From CAINVV01 sp036508555 (lineage in GTDB: Bacteria > Bacteroidota > Bacteroidia > Bacteroidales > Prolixibacteraceae), in contig DATCHD010000096.1 of the NCBI GenBank assembly GCA_036508555.1, positions 1 to 32,939 of the forward strand: a DNA stretch of 32,939 nt, read 5' to 3'. This document shows positions 8,979 through 17,425 of the stretch, in pieces; positions within the stretch are counted from its first letter, which is position 1; each line of letters opens with the position of its first letter. The notes under the pieces were generated by a model that saw only the letters and a list, made by a program, of their open reading frames with translations, was not told the origin of the DNA and searched no databases. The position numbers were made by a program, and so were the translations under genes.

Positions 8979-9010
8979 CTTTGGAATAAAAATATAGAGG
9001 TTCACAAGAT

Positions 9011-10357
9011 ATGAGTGGAACGATAAAACGATTGCTTGTTTATGGTAGCTTTTCGGTCATGGTGCTGTTATCTGGTTGTAAAAACAGTGGTAACGGTGAA
9101 TTGACCGGAGTTCGAAAACGCGGGAAATACCTTGAACCTTTACCGCTGGGGATGGTGCTGATACCTGGCAGAAGTTTCAATATGGGGCCTTCTGATCAGG
9201 ACATTACAGGAGCTATTACCCCTACACGTACGGTCGATCTGGCCACTTTTTGGATGGACGACACGGAAATTACGAATAACGAGTACCGTCAGTTTGTCTA
9301 CTGGGTGCGCGATTCTGTTGCCAGAGATCTGTTATCTCAGAAATTTCCGGAATTTAAGCCCACGACCTCCCGGAGGGGAGATCCTATTGATCCGCCGACA
9401 CTGGATTACAATGTAAGACTCAATTGGAAGAAGGCCGAATATGTAACTGAGCTTGAGCAACTCTATTATGATAAGACAGAAAGAATTTTCGGGAAGAAGG
9501 AAATCGATATCAGAAAACTGAATTATAACTATTTCTGGGTGGATCTTCAACAGGCTGCCCGGCGCCTAAACGCTTACGATTACAGCAAACAAGCTTACAC
9601 CGGGAGTATCCTGGATCTGAATGGCAAGGTGGTCCCTATCCAAAACCGCTCAAGTTTTATCATGAGCGAAGCAGTTAATGTTTATCCTGATACCCTGGTA
9701 TGGATTCGCGATTTCACTTATGCGTTTAATGAACCATGGGCAAAATTGTATTTTTCGCATCCTGGCTTTGATGAGTATCCTGTGGTCGGTGTCAGCTGGA
9801 AGCAAGCCAAGGCTTTTTGCATGTGGCGGACGAACTTTAAGAATAAAAGCCTTTCCGGCAAGGGTGATTACACCGTTCAGGACTATCGACTGCCATCAGA
9901 AGCTGAGTGGGAACTTGCTGCCAGAGGCGGACTGGATAATTCTATGTATCCCTGGGGAGGATATTATACAAGGTCTAAGACCGGATGCTTTCTTGCCAAT
10001 TTTAAGCCAATGCGAGGAAATTACAGCGATGACGGAGGAAAAGCATCCGTCAAAGTTGCAACTTACGAACCGAATGGTTATGGTTTGTATGATATGGCTG
10101 GCAACGTAGCAGAATGGACCATTACTGCTTACGATGAATCTACGTATAATTTTATGCACGATATGAATCCCAACTTCGAATACAATGCATTATCTGACGA
10201 TCCTCCCACCATGAAGCGTAAGGTAATCAGAGGGGGATCCTGGAAAGACATTGCCTATTATATTCAGGTTGGAACACGTACCTTCGAATACCAGGATACG
10301 GCAAAATCCTATGTCGGATTCAGATGCGTTCGTTCTTCTATCGGTGACGATAATTAA
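9011..10357 (+). CDS. gldK: T9SS/gliding lipoprotein GldK (PorK)
   Basis: This 448-aa lipoprotein forms, with GldN, the periplasmic ring of the type IX secretion system at the outer membrane. A lipobox VLLSGC places the lipidated Cys at residue 23. The body is a formylglycine-generating-enzyme/sulfatase-modifying fold. Its landmarks are GMVLIPGRSFNMG, the DDTEITNNEYRQFV segment, EYPVVGVSWKQAKAFCMW, YRLPSEAEWELAARGG, NGYGLYDMAGNVAEWT and KVIRGGSWKD followed by YVGFRCVRS. An insertion of about 130 residues lies between the EITNNEYRQF and PVVGVSW motifs. The fold is used structurally here. It lies 32 nt after porP and 26 nt before gldL. Confidence 0.95.
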   Translation: MSGTIKRLLVYGSFSVMVLLSGCKNSGNGELTGVRKRGKYLEPLPLGMVLIPGRSFNMGPSDQDITGAITPTRTVDLATFWMDDTEITNNEYRQFVYWVRDSVARDLLSQKFPEFKPTTSRRGDPIDPPTLDYNVRLNWKKAEYVTELEQLYYDKTERIFGKKEIDIRKLNYNYFWVDLQQAARRLNAYDYSKQAYTGSILDLNGKVVPIQNRSSFIMSEAVNVYPDTLVWIRDFTYAFNEPWAKLYFSHPGFDEYPVVGVSWKQAKAFCMWRTNFKNKSLSGKGDYTVQDYRLPSEAEWELAARGGLDNSMYPWGGYYTRSKTGCFLANFKPMRGNYSDDGGKASVKVATYEPNGYGLYDMAGNVAEWTITAYDESTYNFMHDMNPNFEYNALSDDPPTMKRKVIRGGSWKDIAYYIQVGTRTFEYQDTAKSYVGFRCVRSSIGDDN

Positions 10358-10383
10358 TCAACACAAAAAAATACCAAATTATT

Positions 10384-11361
10384 ATGGGACTTACTGATTT
10401 GACCCACTCCCGAAAATGGAGATCTACCATGAATTACTTCTATAGTTTTGGCGCATCTGTCGTACTATTGGGAGCACTTTTTAAACTCGAGCACTGGACT
10501 GGCGGAGGAGAGATGCTGATGGTCGGAATGTCCTGCGAAGCGTTGATATTCTTTCTATCCGCATTCGAACCACTGGTCGAAACGCCAGAATGGTCAAAAG
10601 TATATCCTCAACTGGATCCCGATTACGAATTCGATGAAGAACTGGAAGTTCAAGGCAAAACGGGCGGAACAAAAGGCCTGGATGAGATGTTGGAAAAAGC
10701 CGAGATTACCCCTGATATGTTGGCTAAGTTAAAGAAAGGACTTCAGGATCTTACCAATACTGCCAAAGGTATTTCAGAAATTTCCAGCGCCACCCTTGCG
10801 ACTGAATTATATGTTAAAAACCTGGGCAATGCTTCTCAATCAATGAGTTCATTCTCTGAGGTAAACAACAAGGCTACCCTGTCGGTTGAAAAATCACTCG
10901 GGGATCTGGTTCACAGTTATGAGCATTCTTCTAAACTTATAGCTGGTTCATCAAAAGAGTTGGCAGAAAACTTCTCCGAGTCAACTAAAAAGATCAACAG
11001 CCAGCTCGCCTCTACCAGTGAGAAACTTACGGTCTCTTATAAAGAATTTACGGATTCGCTCCATAAGGATATTTCTGCCATCAACGAGAACTCAAAAACT
11101 TATTCGAAAGAGATCTCTAAGATTAATTCGAGTATGTCATCTCTGAATTCATCTTATGAGCTTCACCTTCAAAATGTTAAAAAACTAAGCGAGTCGTCAG
11201 CACAAAGTGTGACAGATCAGACTGGATTGCAGCATATGGTGAATGAAACACTTGAAGAAGCAAAAAAATACCGTCAACTGACTGAGCGAATGAACAAAAA
11301 TCTGGAAGCATTAAATCAGGTTTACGGGAATATGCTTGGAGCGATGAATATCAAAGGTTAA
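10384..11361 (+). CDS. gldL: T9SS/gliding motor protein GldL (PorL)
   Basis: This is the inner-membrane stator-like part of the proton-driven T9SS motor, working with GldM. The 325-aa protein has two hydrophobic helices near the N-terminus (about residues 18-36 and 43-62), joined by the family signature LFKLEHWTGGGEML. Glu52 in SCEALIF sits inside the second helix, at the place of the glutamate implicated in proton flow in Flavobacterium GldL (assigned by eye). Residues 100-325 are a cytoplasmic, Ser/Lys/Glu-rich region predicted to be long helices or coiled coil. It starts 26 nt after gldK and precedes gldM by 21 nt. Confidence 0.95.
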   Translation: MGLTDLTHSRKWRSTMNYFYSFGASVVLLGALFKLEHWTGGGEMLMVGMSCEALIFFLSAFEPLVETPEWSKVYPQLDPDYEFDEELEVQGKTGGTKGLDEMLEKAEITPDMLAKLKKGLQDLTNTAKGISEISSATLATELYVKNLGNASQSMSSFSEVNNKATLSVEKSLGDLVHSYEHSSKLIAGSSKELAENFSESTKKINSQLASTSEKLTVSYKEFTDSLHKDISAINENSKTYSKEISKINSSMSSLNSSYELHLQNVKKLSESSAQSVTDQTGLQHMVNETLEEAKKYRQLTERMNKNLEALNQVYGNMLGAMNIKG

Positions 11362-11382
11362 TATAATCAATTTGCTGACCTC

Positions 11383-12927
11383 ATGGGAGTAAAAAACTGT
11401 CCGGAAACACCCCGGCAACGAATGATAAGCCTGATGTACCTGGTCTTAACGGCTATGTTGGCACTCAACGTTGACAAGTCTGTTGTGGATGCTTTTGCTC
11501 TGGTGGACCAGGGATTCATGAAAACCATTGAAAACTTTAACAACAAGAATCAAAGCGTCTACAACAACTTCAACAATGCGGCTCAGGAGAATCCTCAAAA
11601 AGTAGGAGAATTGAATCGTACCGTCTTAAAAATTAAGGAAAGAACGGATTCGCTTTACAATCTGATTACGCATTATAAAGAGATGATTGTAAAGAAGGCG
11701 GATGGTCCTCAAGGAAAGATCGATAATATCCTCAACAAAGAGGATCTGAACTACTCTGAAGAAATAATGATCACCAAGAAGAACGGAACCACGTTGAAGA
11801 AAGCAATCGAAGAATACAGGAGCTTTTTACTCTCGAGCATTGATCCTTCACAAACTTCCTTGATAGCTTCTATTGAGAAGAGTCTCGATACATCCAATCC
11901 TCCCGGGGAAGCTGGCAGTACACCATCCTGGGAAAGCAGTAAATTTGCTGGTTACCCGCTTATCGCTGTGATCACGCTGATGTCTAAAATGCAAAGCGAT
12001 ATCCGAAACAGCGAATCTGATGCAATCAATTATTATTACAGTAAAATTGATGCGGCCTCCTTCAAATTCAACAAACTTAAAGCCCAGGTAATACCAAAAT
12101 CCAGTTATATCCTTCAGGGCGATTCTTACGAAGCCAAGGTTTTTATCTCGGCAATCGATACGACAGCTGTCCCTGAGATTATTGTCAACGGTGCTAAGTT
12201 GCCAATCATTCCGGGTGAAAATGCAGGTACATACAAAGTTACAACCAGTAAAGAAGGGACCGCTACCTGGAGAGGTTACATTAATTTCAAGAGCCCAAGC
12301 GGAAATATTATTCAATATCCGTTCGAACAGGAGTATGAGGTAGTTAAGCCGTCCATGACAGTTTCGCCTACGAGAATGAATATCCTATATGCCGGTCTCC
12401 CAAATCCTGTCTCAGTTTCCGTACCCGGAATTTCCTCCAAGGAAATTTCCGTCGCCATGACAAACGGCCGTATTGAAAGATCTGCCGACGGATTCATGGC
12501 TTATCCTGACAAGGTAGGAGTCTTCGCGGTAATTTCTGTCAGCGCGACTATCGATAAAGTAGTAAAGCAAATTGGAACCATGCAGTTCAGGGTAAAACGG
12601 GTTCCAAACCCACTCGCTACTATTGCCGGAAAGAACGAGGGATTAATTACCAAGAACGAACTTATCGCAGAACAGGGCGTTTTTGCCGAAATCCCTGATT
12701 TCGATTTTGACATGAAATTCCAGGTTCTGTCCTTCAATGTTTCTACCTCGTCGAGGGGAGGATTCCAATATGACAAATCAACGCAGGGCGCTCGTTTCTC
12801 ACAGGAACAAAGAGATTTGTTTAATGGCTTAACAAAGGGAAGCAGGATTTATATTGATAACATCGTTGTTAAGGGTGAGGACGGATTTACCAGGACCCTA
12901 TCTGCAATCAGCTTTAAAATTAATTAA
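11383..12927 (+). CDS. gldM: T9SS/gliding motor protein GldM (PorM)
   Basis: The 514-aa protein has one N-terminal membrane helix (about residues 14-32, MISLMYLVLTAMLALNV), which inserts into the GldL helix bundle. A long periplasmic part follows that carries motor motion across the periplasm to the GldK/GldN ring. An N-terminal helical periplasmic domain (about 35-220) is followed by beta-rich domains (about 225-514), consistent with the four-domain rod known for GldM/PorM. The start PETPRQRMISLMYLVLTAMLALN is diagnostic of the family. It has tight spacing on both sides: 21 nt after gldL and 5 nt before gldN. Confidence 0.95.
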   Translation: MGVKNCPETPRQRMISLMYLVLTAMLALNVDKSVVDAFALVDQGFMKTIENFNNKNQSVYNNFNNAAQENPQKVGELNRTVLKIKERTDSLYNLITHYKEMIVKKADGPQGKIDNILNKEDLNYSEEIMITKKNGTTLKKAIEEYRSFLLSSIDPSQTSLIASIEKSLDTSNPPGEAGSTPSWESSKFAGYPLIAVITLMSKMQSDIRNSESDAINYYYSKIDAASFKFNKLKAQVIPKSSYILQGDSYEAKVFISAIDTTAVPEIIVNGAKLPIIPGENAGTYKVTTSKEGTATWRGYINFKSPSGNIIQYPFEQEYEVVKPSMTVSPTRMNILYAGLPNPVSVSVPGISSKEISVAMTNGRIERSADGFMAYPDKVGVFAVISVSATIDKVVKQIGTMQFRVKRVPNPLATIAGKNEGLITKNELIAEQGVFAEIPDFDFDMKFQVLSFNVSTSSRGGFQYDKSTQGARFSQEQRDLFNGLTKGSRIYIDNIVVKGEDGFTRTLSAISFKIN

Positions 12928-12932
12928 GCATT

Positions 12933-13814
12933 ATGAGACGATTATTATTTTTTCTTTTAATATTTATTGCCGGCAATTCTGCCTGTAATTCCCTGATGGG
13001 TCAGGGAATCGAAGACCTTGTAAAAAACAGGAATGCAGGTATTTATGAGAAAAGAATCACCTTTGAACGCAAACCTACTGTTCTGCCGGGTGTTCGCGAG
13101 GCAGATGTTATCTGGTCAAAGACCGTCTGGCGTCTGGTCGATATGAGAGAGAAGGCAAATCAGCATTTTTATTTCCCAAAAACTGAAGTTCAGGGACGAA
13201 TCAATCTGATCAATCTCCTCTTGAAAGGAATCAAGGCAAATACCATCCTTGCTTTTGAGGCACCGATTCTTGATAACAACGAATTTGTCACGCCAATGAG
13301 TTATGATCAGGTGAAGGCGCAGTTCGGTGCCGGTACCAAGACCGTCATGCGCAGGAATTTTGAAAATGGGCAGATGGAGCCAGTAACCATTCAGCAGGAA
13401 ATCCCAACAGACGAAGTTAAACAACTGATGATAAAGGAGATATGGTATTTCGACAAACAAAAATCATCCTTGCAGGTTAGGATTCTTGGTATTTGTCCGA
13501 TCAGAGTTTATTTCCGTGATGAAGACACAGCCCAGGAAATACCATTAAGGAAGAAGTTATTCTGGGTGTACTATCCTGAGATCAGAACGCTTCTTGCTAA
13601 AAATGAATCCTTGAATGCAAGCAATGGCGCCAGGAACTTCAGCTTTGACGATTTGTTTCTGATTAGGAATTTTGATGGCTACATTATCAAAGAGGAGAAT
13701 GTATACGACAATCGTGATATTCTGTCGTACGCAACAGGCGAGTACGCTTCCCAGGAATCAGAAAGAATTAAGACGGCAATTTTCAACTTCGAGCAGGATC
13801 TTTGGGAATACTAA
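12933..13814 (+). CDS. gldN: T9SS/gliding protein GldN (PorN)
   Basis: This periplasmic partner of GldK in the T9SS ring also contacts the periplasmic end of GldM. The 293-aa protein has an N-terminal signal peptide (about residues 1-23). Family-typical segments follow: EADVIWSKTVWRLVDMREK, FYFP with the later INLINLLLKG, IKEIWYFDKQKSSLQVRILG (broken here only to show key residues W, F, D) and FWVYYPEIR. The C-terminus is ESERIKTAIFNFEQDLWEY. It is the last gene of the topA-to-gldN run. The stop codon directly abuts the stop codon of the opposing radA gene, so there is no intergenic terminator. Confidence 0.94.
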   Translation: MRRLLFFLLIFIAGNSACNSLMGQGIEDLVKNRNAGIYEKRITFERKPTVLPGVREADVIWSKTVWRLVDMREKANQHFYFPKTEVQGRINLINLLLKGIKANTILAFEAPILDNNEFVTPMSYDQVKAQFGAGTKTVMRRNFENGQMEPVTIQQEIPTDEVKQLMIKEIWYFDKQKSSLQVRILGICPIRVYFRDEDTAQEIPLRKKLFWVYYPEIRTLLAKNESLNASNGARNFSFDDLFLIRNFDGYIIKEENVYDNRDILSYATGEYASQESERIKTAIFNFEQDLWEY

Positions 13815-15185
13815 TCAGATTTCTTTTTTTCCAAACAGCAGTCTGACTAATTTCTCCAAACGTTCAATCTGGTGAATCTCTATTCCAAAGCGGGAGAAGT
13901 CAACTCCTTTGTTATATTTTGAGATGTAGATCTCTTTAAACCCAAGTTTTTCGGCTTCTGCGATACGCTGTTCCACTCTCCCGACCGGCCTGATTTCACC
14001 TGTCAGCCCCACTTCTCCAGCGAATGCGATGCCTTTATCGATGGATACGTCGAAATTTGAAGATAAGATAGCGCAGATAACGGCCAGGTCCATGGCAGGA
14101 TCATCCACTCGTAACCCTCCTGCAATGTTCAGAAACACATCTTTCACCATCAATTTAAAGCCTGCCCTTTTTTCCAGCACGGCTAATAACATGTTCATCC
14201 GTCTGAGATCAAATCCTGTGGCTGAACGCTGAGGAGTACCGTAAGCAGCAGAACCAACCAGCGCCTGAACTTCAATCAAGAACGACCGCATCCCTTCAAT
14301 GGTTGCGGCAGTAGAAGTTCCGCTTAATCCTTCATTGTGTGAGGAAAGCAACATTTCCGATGGATTGGAACCCTGCCGTAACCCGGATTGCTGCATTTCA
14401 TAAATTCCAAGTTCGGAGGTCGATCCGAAACGGTTTTTTACCGACCTGACTATCCTGTAAAAGTGATTCCTGTCCCCTTCAAACTGCAGGACTGTATCAA
14501 CAATGTGTTCAAGTACTTTCGGTCCGGCCAGACTTCCTTCCTTATTGATATGCCCAATCAATATCACAGCAATATTCCTGCTTTTGGCCAATTTCATAAT
14601 GGCAATCGTGCACTCCCTGATCTGGGTCACACTCCCGGCGGTTGAATCGATGGCTTCGCTACTGACAGTCTGGATGGAGTCAACAATGACCAGATCGGGA
14701 GATTCACGGTCGATGTGCAGAAGTATCGATTCCAGCACAGTTTCACAAAGGAAAAGACAATCCGGATTATTGCCACCCAATCTGCCTGCGCGCATTTTCA
14801 GCTGTTGAAGGCTCTCTTCTCCAGAGATATAGAGCACTTTTTTGTGCTTAAGTTGCAGCGCAATCTGAAGTACCAAGGTGGACTTACCGATCCCCGGTTC
14901 CCCTCCCAGTAAAATGAGTCCGCCAGGTACCATTCCTCCACCTAAAACCCTGTTGAACTCAGCATTACAGGTATCAACCCTTGGCAATTCCATCATCTCG
15001 ATCTCATCAAGGGTAACAGGTTTTGCGGAAGTTGGGGAGCCGGAATATACCTGCAGACTCTTAGCAGGGAGTGACACTTCCTCCTGAAAGGTATTCCACT
15101 CTCCGCAGGAAGAGCAATGGCCGATCCATTTTGGCGAGGTGTAACCACAATTCTGACAGACGAAGGATGTTCTTGTCTTTGCCAA
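13815..15185 (-). CDS. radA: DNA repair protein RadA
   Basis: This RecA-related ATPase promotes branch migration during recombination. It has 456 aa. The N-terminal zinc finger has Cys10, Cys13, Cys24 and Cys27. The Walker A motif GEPGIGKST is near residues 95-103, the RadA-specific KNRFG motif is at 250-254, and the C-terminal Lon-protease-like domain (about 280-450) includes AFAGEVGLTGEIRPV. The start is a TTG codon: no ATG precedes the conserved MAKTRTSFVCQNCG beginning, and TTG gives exactly the family N-terminus. It is the third gene of panC-panD-radA, starting 6 nt after panD. Confidence 0.96.
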   Translation of the reverse strand: MAKTRTSFVCQNCGYTSPKWIGHCSSCGEWNTFQEEVSLPAKSLQVYSGSPTSAKPVTLDEIEMMELPRVDTCNAEFNRVLGGGMVPGGLILLGGEPGIGKSTLVLQIALQLKHKKVLYISGEESLQQLKMRAGRLGGNNPDCLFLCETVLESILLHIDRESPDLVIVDSIQTVSSEAIDSTAGSVTQIRECTIAIMKLAKSRNIAVILIGHINKEGSLAGPKVLEHIVDTVLQFEGDRNHFYRIVRSVKNRFGSTSELGIYEMQQSGLRQGSNPSEMLLSSHNEGLSGTSTAATIEGMRSFLIEVQALVGSAAYGTPQRSATGFDLRRMNMLLAVLEKRAGFKLMVKDVFLNIAGGLRVDDPAMDLAVICAILSSNFDVSIDKGIAFAGEVGLTGEIRPVGRVEQRIAEAEKLGFKEIYISKYNKGVDFSRFGIEIHQIERLEKLVRLLFGKKEI

Positions 15186-15191
15186 TTTGTA

Positions 15192-15542
15192 TTATATCAG
15201 TCTGTTAGTTTCAGTGTCAGGGAAAATAATGGAGGGTGTGAAGGTTTTAGCCTTCTCAAAATCCATCGTAGCATAAGAGACGATAATGATGACATCTCCG
15301 GCAACGACTTTCCGGGCAGCCGGTCCGTTCAAAATAATATCGCCAGATTTTCTCCTGCCTCTGATAATGTAAGTTTCGAAACGTTCTCCATTGTTGATGT
15401 TGACAATCTGTACCTTCTCATTCTCGATCAGATTCGCGGCTTCCATCAGATCTTCGTCAATGGTAATGCTTCCAACATACTGAAGGTCTGCACCTGTAAC
15501 AGTGACCCTGTGGATTTTTGATTTGCAAATTTCTATAAACAT
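15192..15542 (-). CDS. panD: Aspartate 1-decarboxylase precursor
   Basis: This enzyme makes beta-alanine from aspartate for pantothenate and CoA synthesis. The proenzyme cleaves itself at Gly24-Ser25 (YVGSITID) to create the catalytic pyruvoyl group. With the ATG chosen here the protein has 116 aa and starts MFIEICKSKIHRVTVTGADL, the standard family start, with the nucleophile region and Lys9 in KSK intact. A TTG codon 21 nt upstream (15563) would overlap panC and add seven atypical residues, so I reject it. panD lies 10 nt after panC, the next step of the same pathway, and 6 nt before radA. Confidence 0.95.
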   Translation of the reverse strand: MFIEICKSKIHRVTVTGADLQYVGSITIDEDLMEAANLIENEKVQIVNINNGERFETYIIRGRRKSGDIILNGPAARKVVAGDVIIIVSYATMDFEKAKTFTPSIIFPDTETNRLI

Positions 15543-15552
15543 TGGAATATTA

Positions 15553-16398
15553 TTATTTTTCAAATACTATATTATCAATCAGACGTACAGAACCGGCAAA
15601 AACGGCAATGCAGCCCACTTTTACCCCTTCTTCCTTCCAGCTGGAGACCTCCTGAAGCGTTAATTCATCAACGATCTCAAAATATTCAAGTCTGAGCAAA
15701 GAAACGGAATTTGTTTTTTCAATAACATGACGTCTAACATCTTCAGGAGAAAGATTTCCGGCTTCTCTTTGAGCTTCCTTCAGGATTTGGTAGATCCGGG
15801 GAGCCACCATACGATGTTCCTTCGAAAGTAATGCATTTCTGGAACTCATGGCAAGTCCGTCGGCTTCTCTGACCGTGTCACAAGGAACCAGCTGCACCGG
15901 AAGTTTCATCCTGTTAACCATGTTTTTTAGGATCGAATATTGCTGAAAATCCTTCCTGCCGAAATATGCTTTATGTGGTTCCACAACAGCAAATAACTTG
16001 CTCATCACCTGTGCAACCCCATTGAAATGTCCCGGTCTGAATTTCCCTTCCATCACTGTTTCCAGTGATCCAAAGTCGAACTTCCGGGTATCCGGTTCAG
16101 GGTACATTTCCTCCACATTCGGGGAAAAGATGTAATCGCACGACCTGGTTGAGAGAAGCATAAGGTCCTTATCGAGGTTTCTCGGGTAATTCTTAAGATC
16201 ATTAGGATCATTGAACTGAGTAGGGTTAACAAAAATGGACACGACTACCCGGTCGTTTTCTTCGGCGGCACGATCTACCAGTGACAAGTGTCCCCTGTGC
16301 AGCGCTCCCATCGTTGGCACTAAACCAATCGAAAGCCCGTTTTGACGGTCAGCATCGAGAACAGACTTCAACTCATTTATCTTCCTGAAGAGTTCCAT
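15553..16398 (-). CDS. panC: Pantothenate synthetase (pantoate--beta-alanine ligase)
   Basis: This enzyme joins pantoate and beta-alanine with ATP to form pantothenate. The 281-aa protein starts at ATG. Visible landmarks are LVPTMGALHRGHLSLVDRA with the HxGH nucleotide-binding motif (near residue 34), the FVNPTQFNDPNDL substrate loop, FGRKDFQQYSILKNM, and the GLAMSSRNALLS segment corresponding to the KMSKS-like motif. It is the first gene of panC-panD-radA and is divergent from the glycogen-synthase-like gene. I found no convincing consensus promoter on this strand in the 200-nt gap; CAAATTAA at 16420-16427 is a one-mismatch -7 candidate without a well-spaced -33. Confidence 0.96.
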   Translation of the reverse strand: MELFRKINELKSVLDADRQNGLSIGLVPTMGALHRGHLSLVDRAAEENDRVVVSIFVNPTQFNDPNDLKNYPRNLDKDLMLLSTRSCDYIFSPNVEEMYPEPDTRKFDFGSLETVMEGKFRPGHFNGVAQVMSKLFAVVEPHKAYFGRKDFQQYSILKNMVNRMKLPVQLVPCDTVREADGLAMSSRNALLSKEHRMVAPRIYQILKEAQREAGNLSPEDVRRHVIEKTNSVSLLRLEYFEIVDELTLQEVSSWKEEGVKVGCIAVFAGSVRLIDNIVFEK

Positions 16399-16546
16399 TT
16401 TTTAATAGAGATGAACTCGCAAATTAACTAAATAAAAGTGATTAAAGTGAACGACAACTGGCGAAAATGACAATCCCTCACTTGTGTCCCGAAGATTTTG
16501 CTTAGGGTCGTTTCACTTAGTTTAACTTTTGCCGTCGGATAAATGA

Positions 16547-16577
16547 TTGAAAGTTGCGGAAATTTTATATATTTTTG
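16547..16577 (+). promoter_or_regulatory. Bacteroidota-type promoter for the glycogen-synthase-like/DUF4270 operon
   Basis: TTG at 16547-16549 is 20 nt upstream of a perfect TATTTTTG at 16570-16577. The predicted start near 16584 leaves a leader of only about 15 nt before the ATG at 16599. Confidence 0.65.
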
Positions 16578-16598
16578 CAAAATATTTAAGTAAAAGGA

Positions 16599-17402
16599 AT
16601 GGAAAAAAAGAGGGTTCTATTTATCTCACAAGAAATAACACCTTATCTGCCTGAATCAGAAATCGCTGAAATTGGTCGATATCTGCCACAGGGGATACAG
16701 GAACGGGGGAAAGAGATCCGTACCTTCATGCCACGCTTTGGAAATGTTAATGAACGAAGGAACCAGCTCCATGAAGTAATCCGCTTATCTGGAATGAATC
16801 TGATCATTAACGACAACGATCATCCGTTGATTATTAAGGTTGCGTCCATTCAGGCTGCCAGAATGCAGGTTTATTTTATTGATAATGAGGATTATTTTCA
16901 GCGGAAATATGCGCTGACAGATGAAAACAATATAGAGTTTGATGACAATGACGAAAGAGCTATCTTCTTTGCCAGGGGGGTTTTGGAGACAGTTATAAAA
17001 CTTCGCTGGTCGCCGGATATCATTCATTGCCATGGATGGTTTACCGGGATGGTTCCTTTATTTGTTAAGAAGACTTACAGAGACAACCCGTTATTTGCCA
17101 ATACACGAATCGTCTATTCTGTTTACGACGACCATTTTAAGACTCCTCTTAACGGCGAGATGGCTCGTAAGATTGCCGAAGATGGCATCGATGTGAATGA
17201 TATCTCCATCCTCAGCGAACCAACTTTCGAAAATTACACCAAGCTGGCGCTGAATTATTCAGACGCAGCAATCAAGGGTAGTGCGGCGATTAATACGAAC
17301 ATTGAGCAGTATATCAAGACTTCAGGAATGCATTATCTCGACTTTCAACCCAAAGAAAGTTACATCGATTCCTATTTCGATTTTTACAATAAAATTTTAT
17401 AA
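16599..17402 (+). CDS. Stand-alone N-terminal domain of a glycogen/starch synthase-like (GT5) protein
   Basis: The 267-aa protein matches only the N-terminal Rossmann half of GlgA-type synthases, which are usually about 480 aa. It begins RVLFISQEITPYLPESEIAEIG, the place where active enzymes have a KTGGL nucleotide-sugar motif; here that motif is absent. The IIHCHGWFTGMVPLF segment matches the family HAHDWHT region, and ALNYSDAAIKGS corresponds to the end of the N-terminal domain. No C-terminal donor-binding domain follows: the gene ends cleanly and the next frame is an unrelated lipoprotein. A role in glycogen synthesis is doubtful. From memory, short homologues sit upstream of DUF4270 genes in many Bacteroidota, so this is probably a conserved non-catalytic protein and not a recent truncation. 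Confidence 0.85.
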   Translation: MEKKRVLFISQEITPYLPESEIAEIGRYLPQGIQERGKEIRTFMPRFGNVNERRNQLHEVIRLSGMNLIINDNDHPLIIKVASIQAARMQVYFIDNEDYFQRKYALTDENNIEFDDNDERAIFFARGVLETVIKLRWSPDIIHCHGWFTGMVPLFVKKTYRDNPLFANTRIVYSVYDDHFKTPLNGEMARKIAEDGIDVNDISILSEPTFENYTKLALNYSDAAIKGSAAINTNIEQYIKTSGMHYLDFQPKESYIDSYFDFYNKIL

Positions 17403-17425
17403 TTTGCGCCGATTTTACTAAAAAG

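Noticed and set aside
8976..8983. TAACTTTG between porP and gldK as an internal promoter
   Set aside because: The -7 match is perfect but no TTG is found at a suitable distance upstream, and it overlaps the porP stop.
15543..15563. Longer panD start at TTG 15563
   Set aside because: It would overlap panC and add seven residues before the canonical MFIEICKSKIHR start at an ATG.
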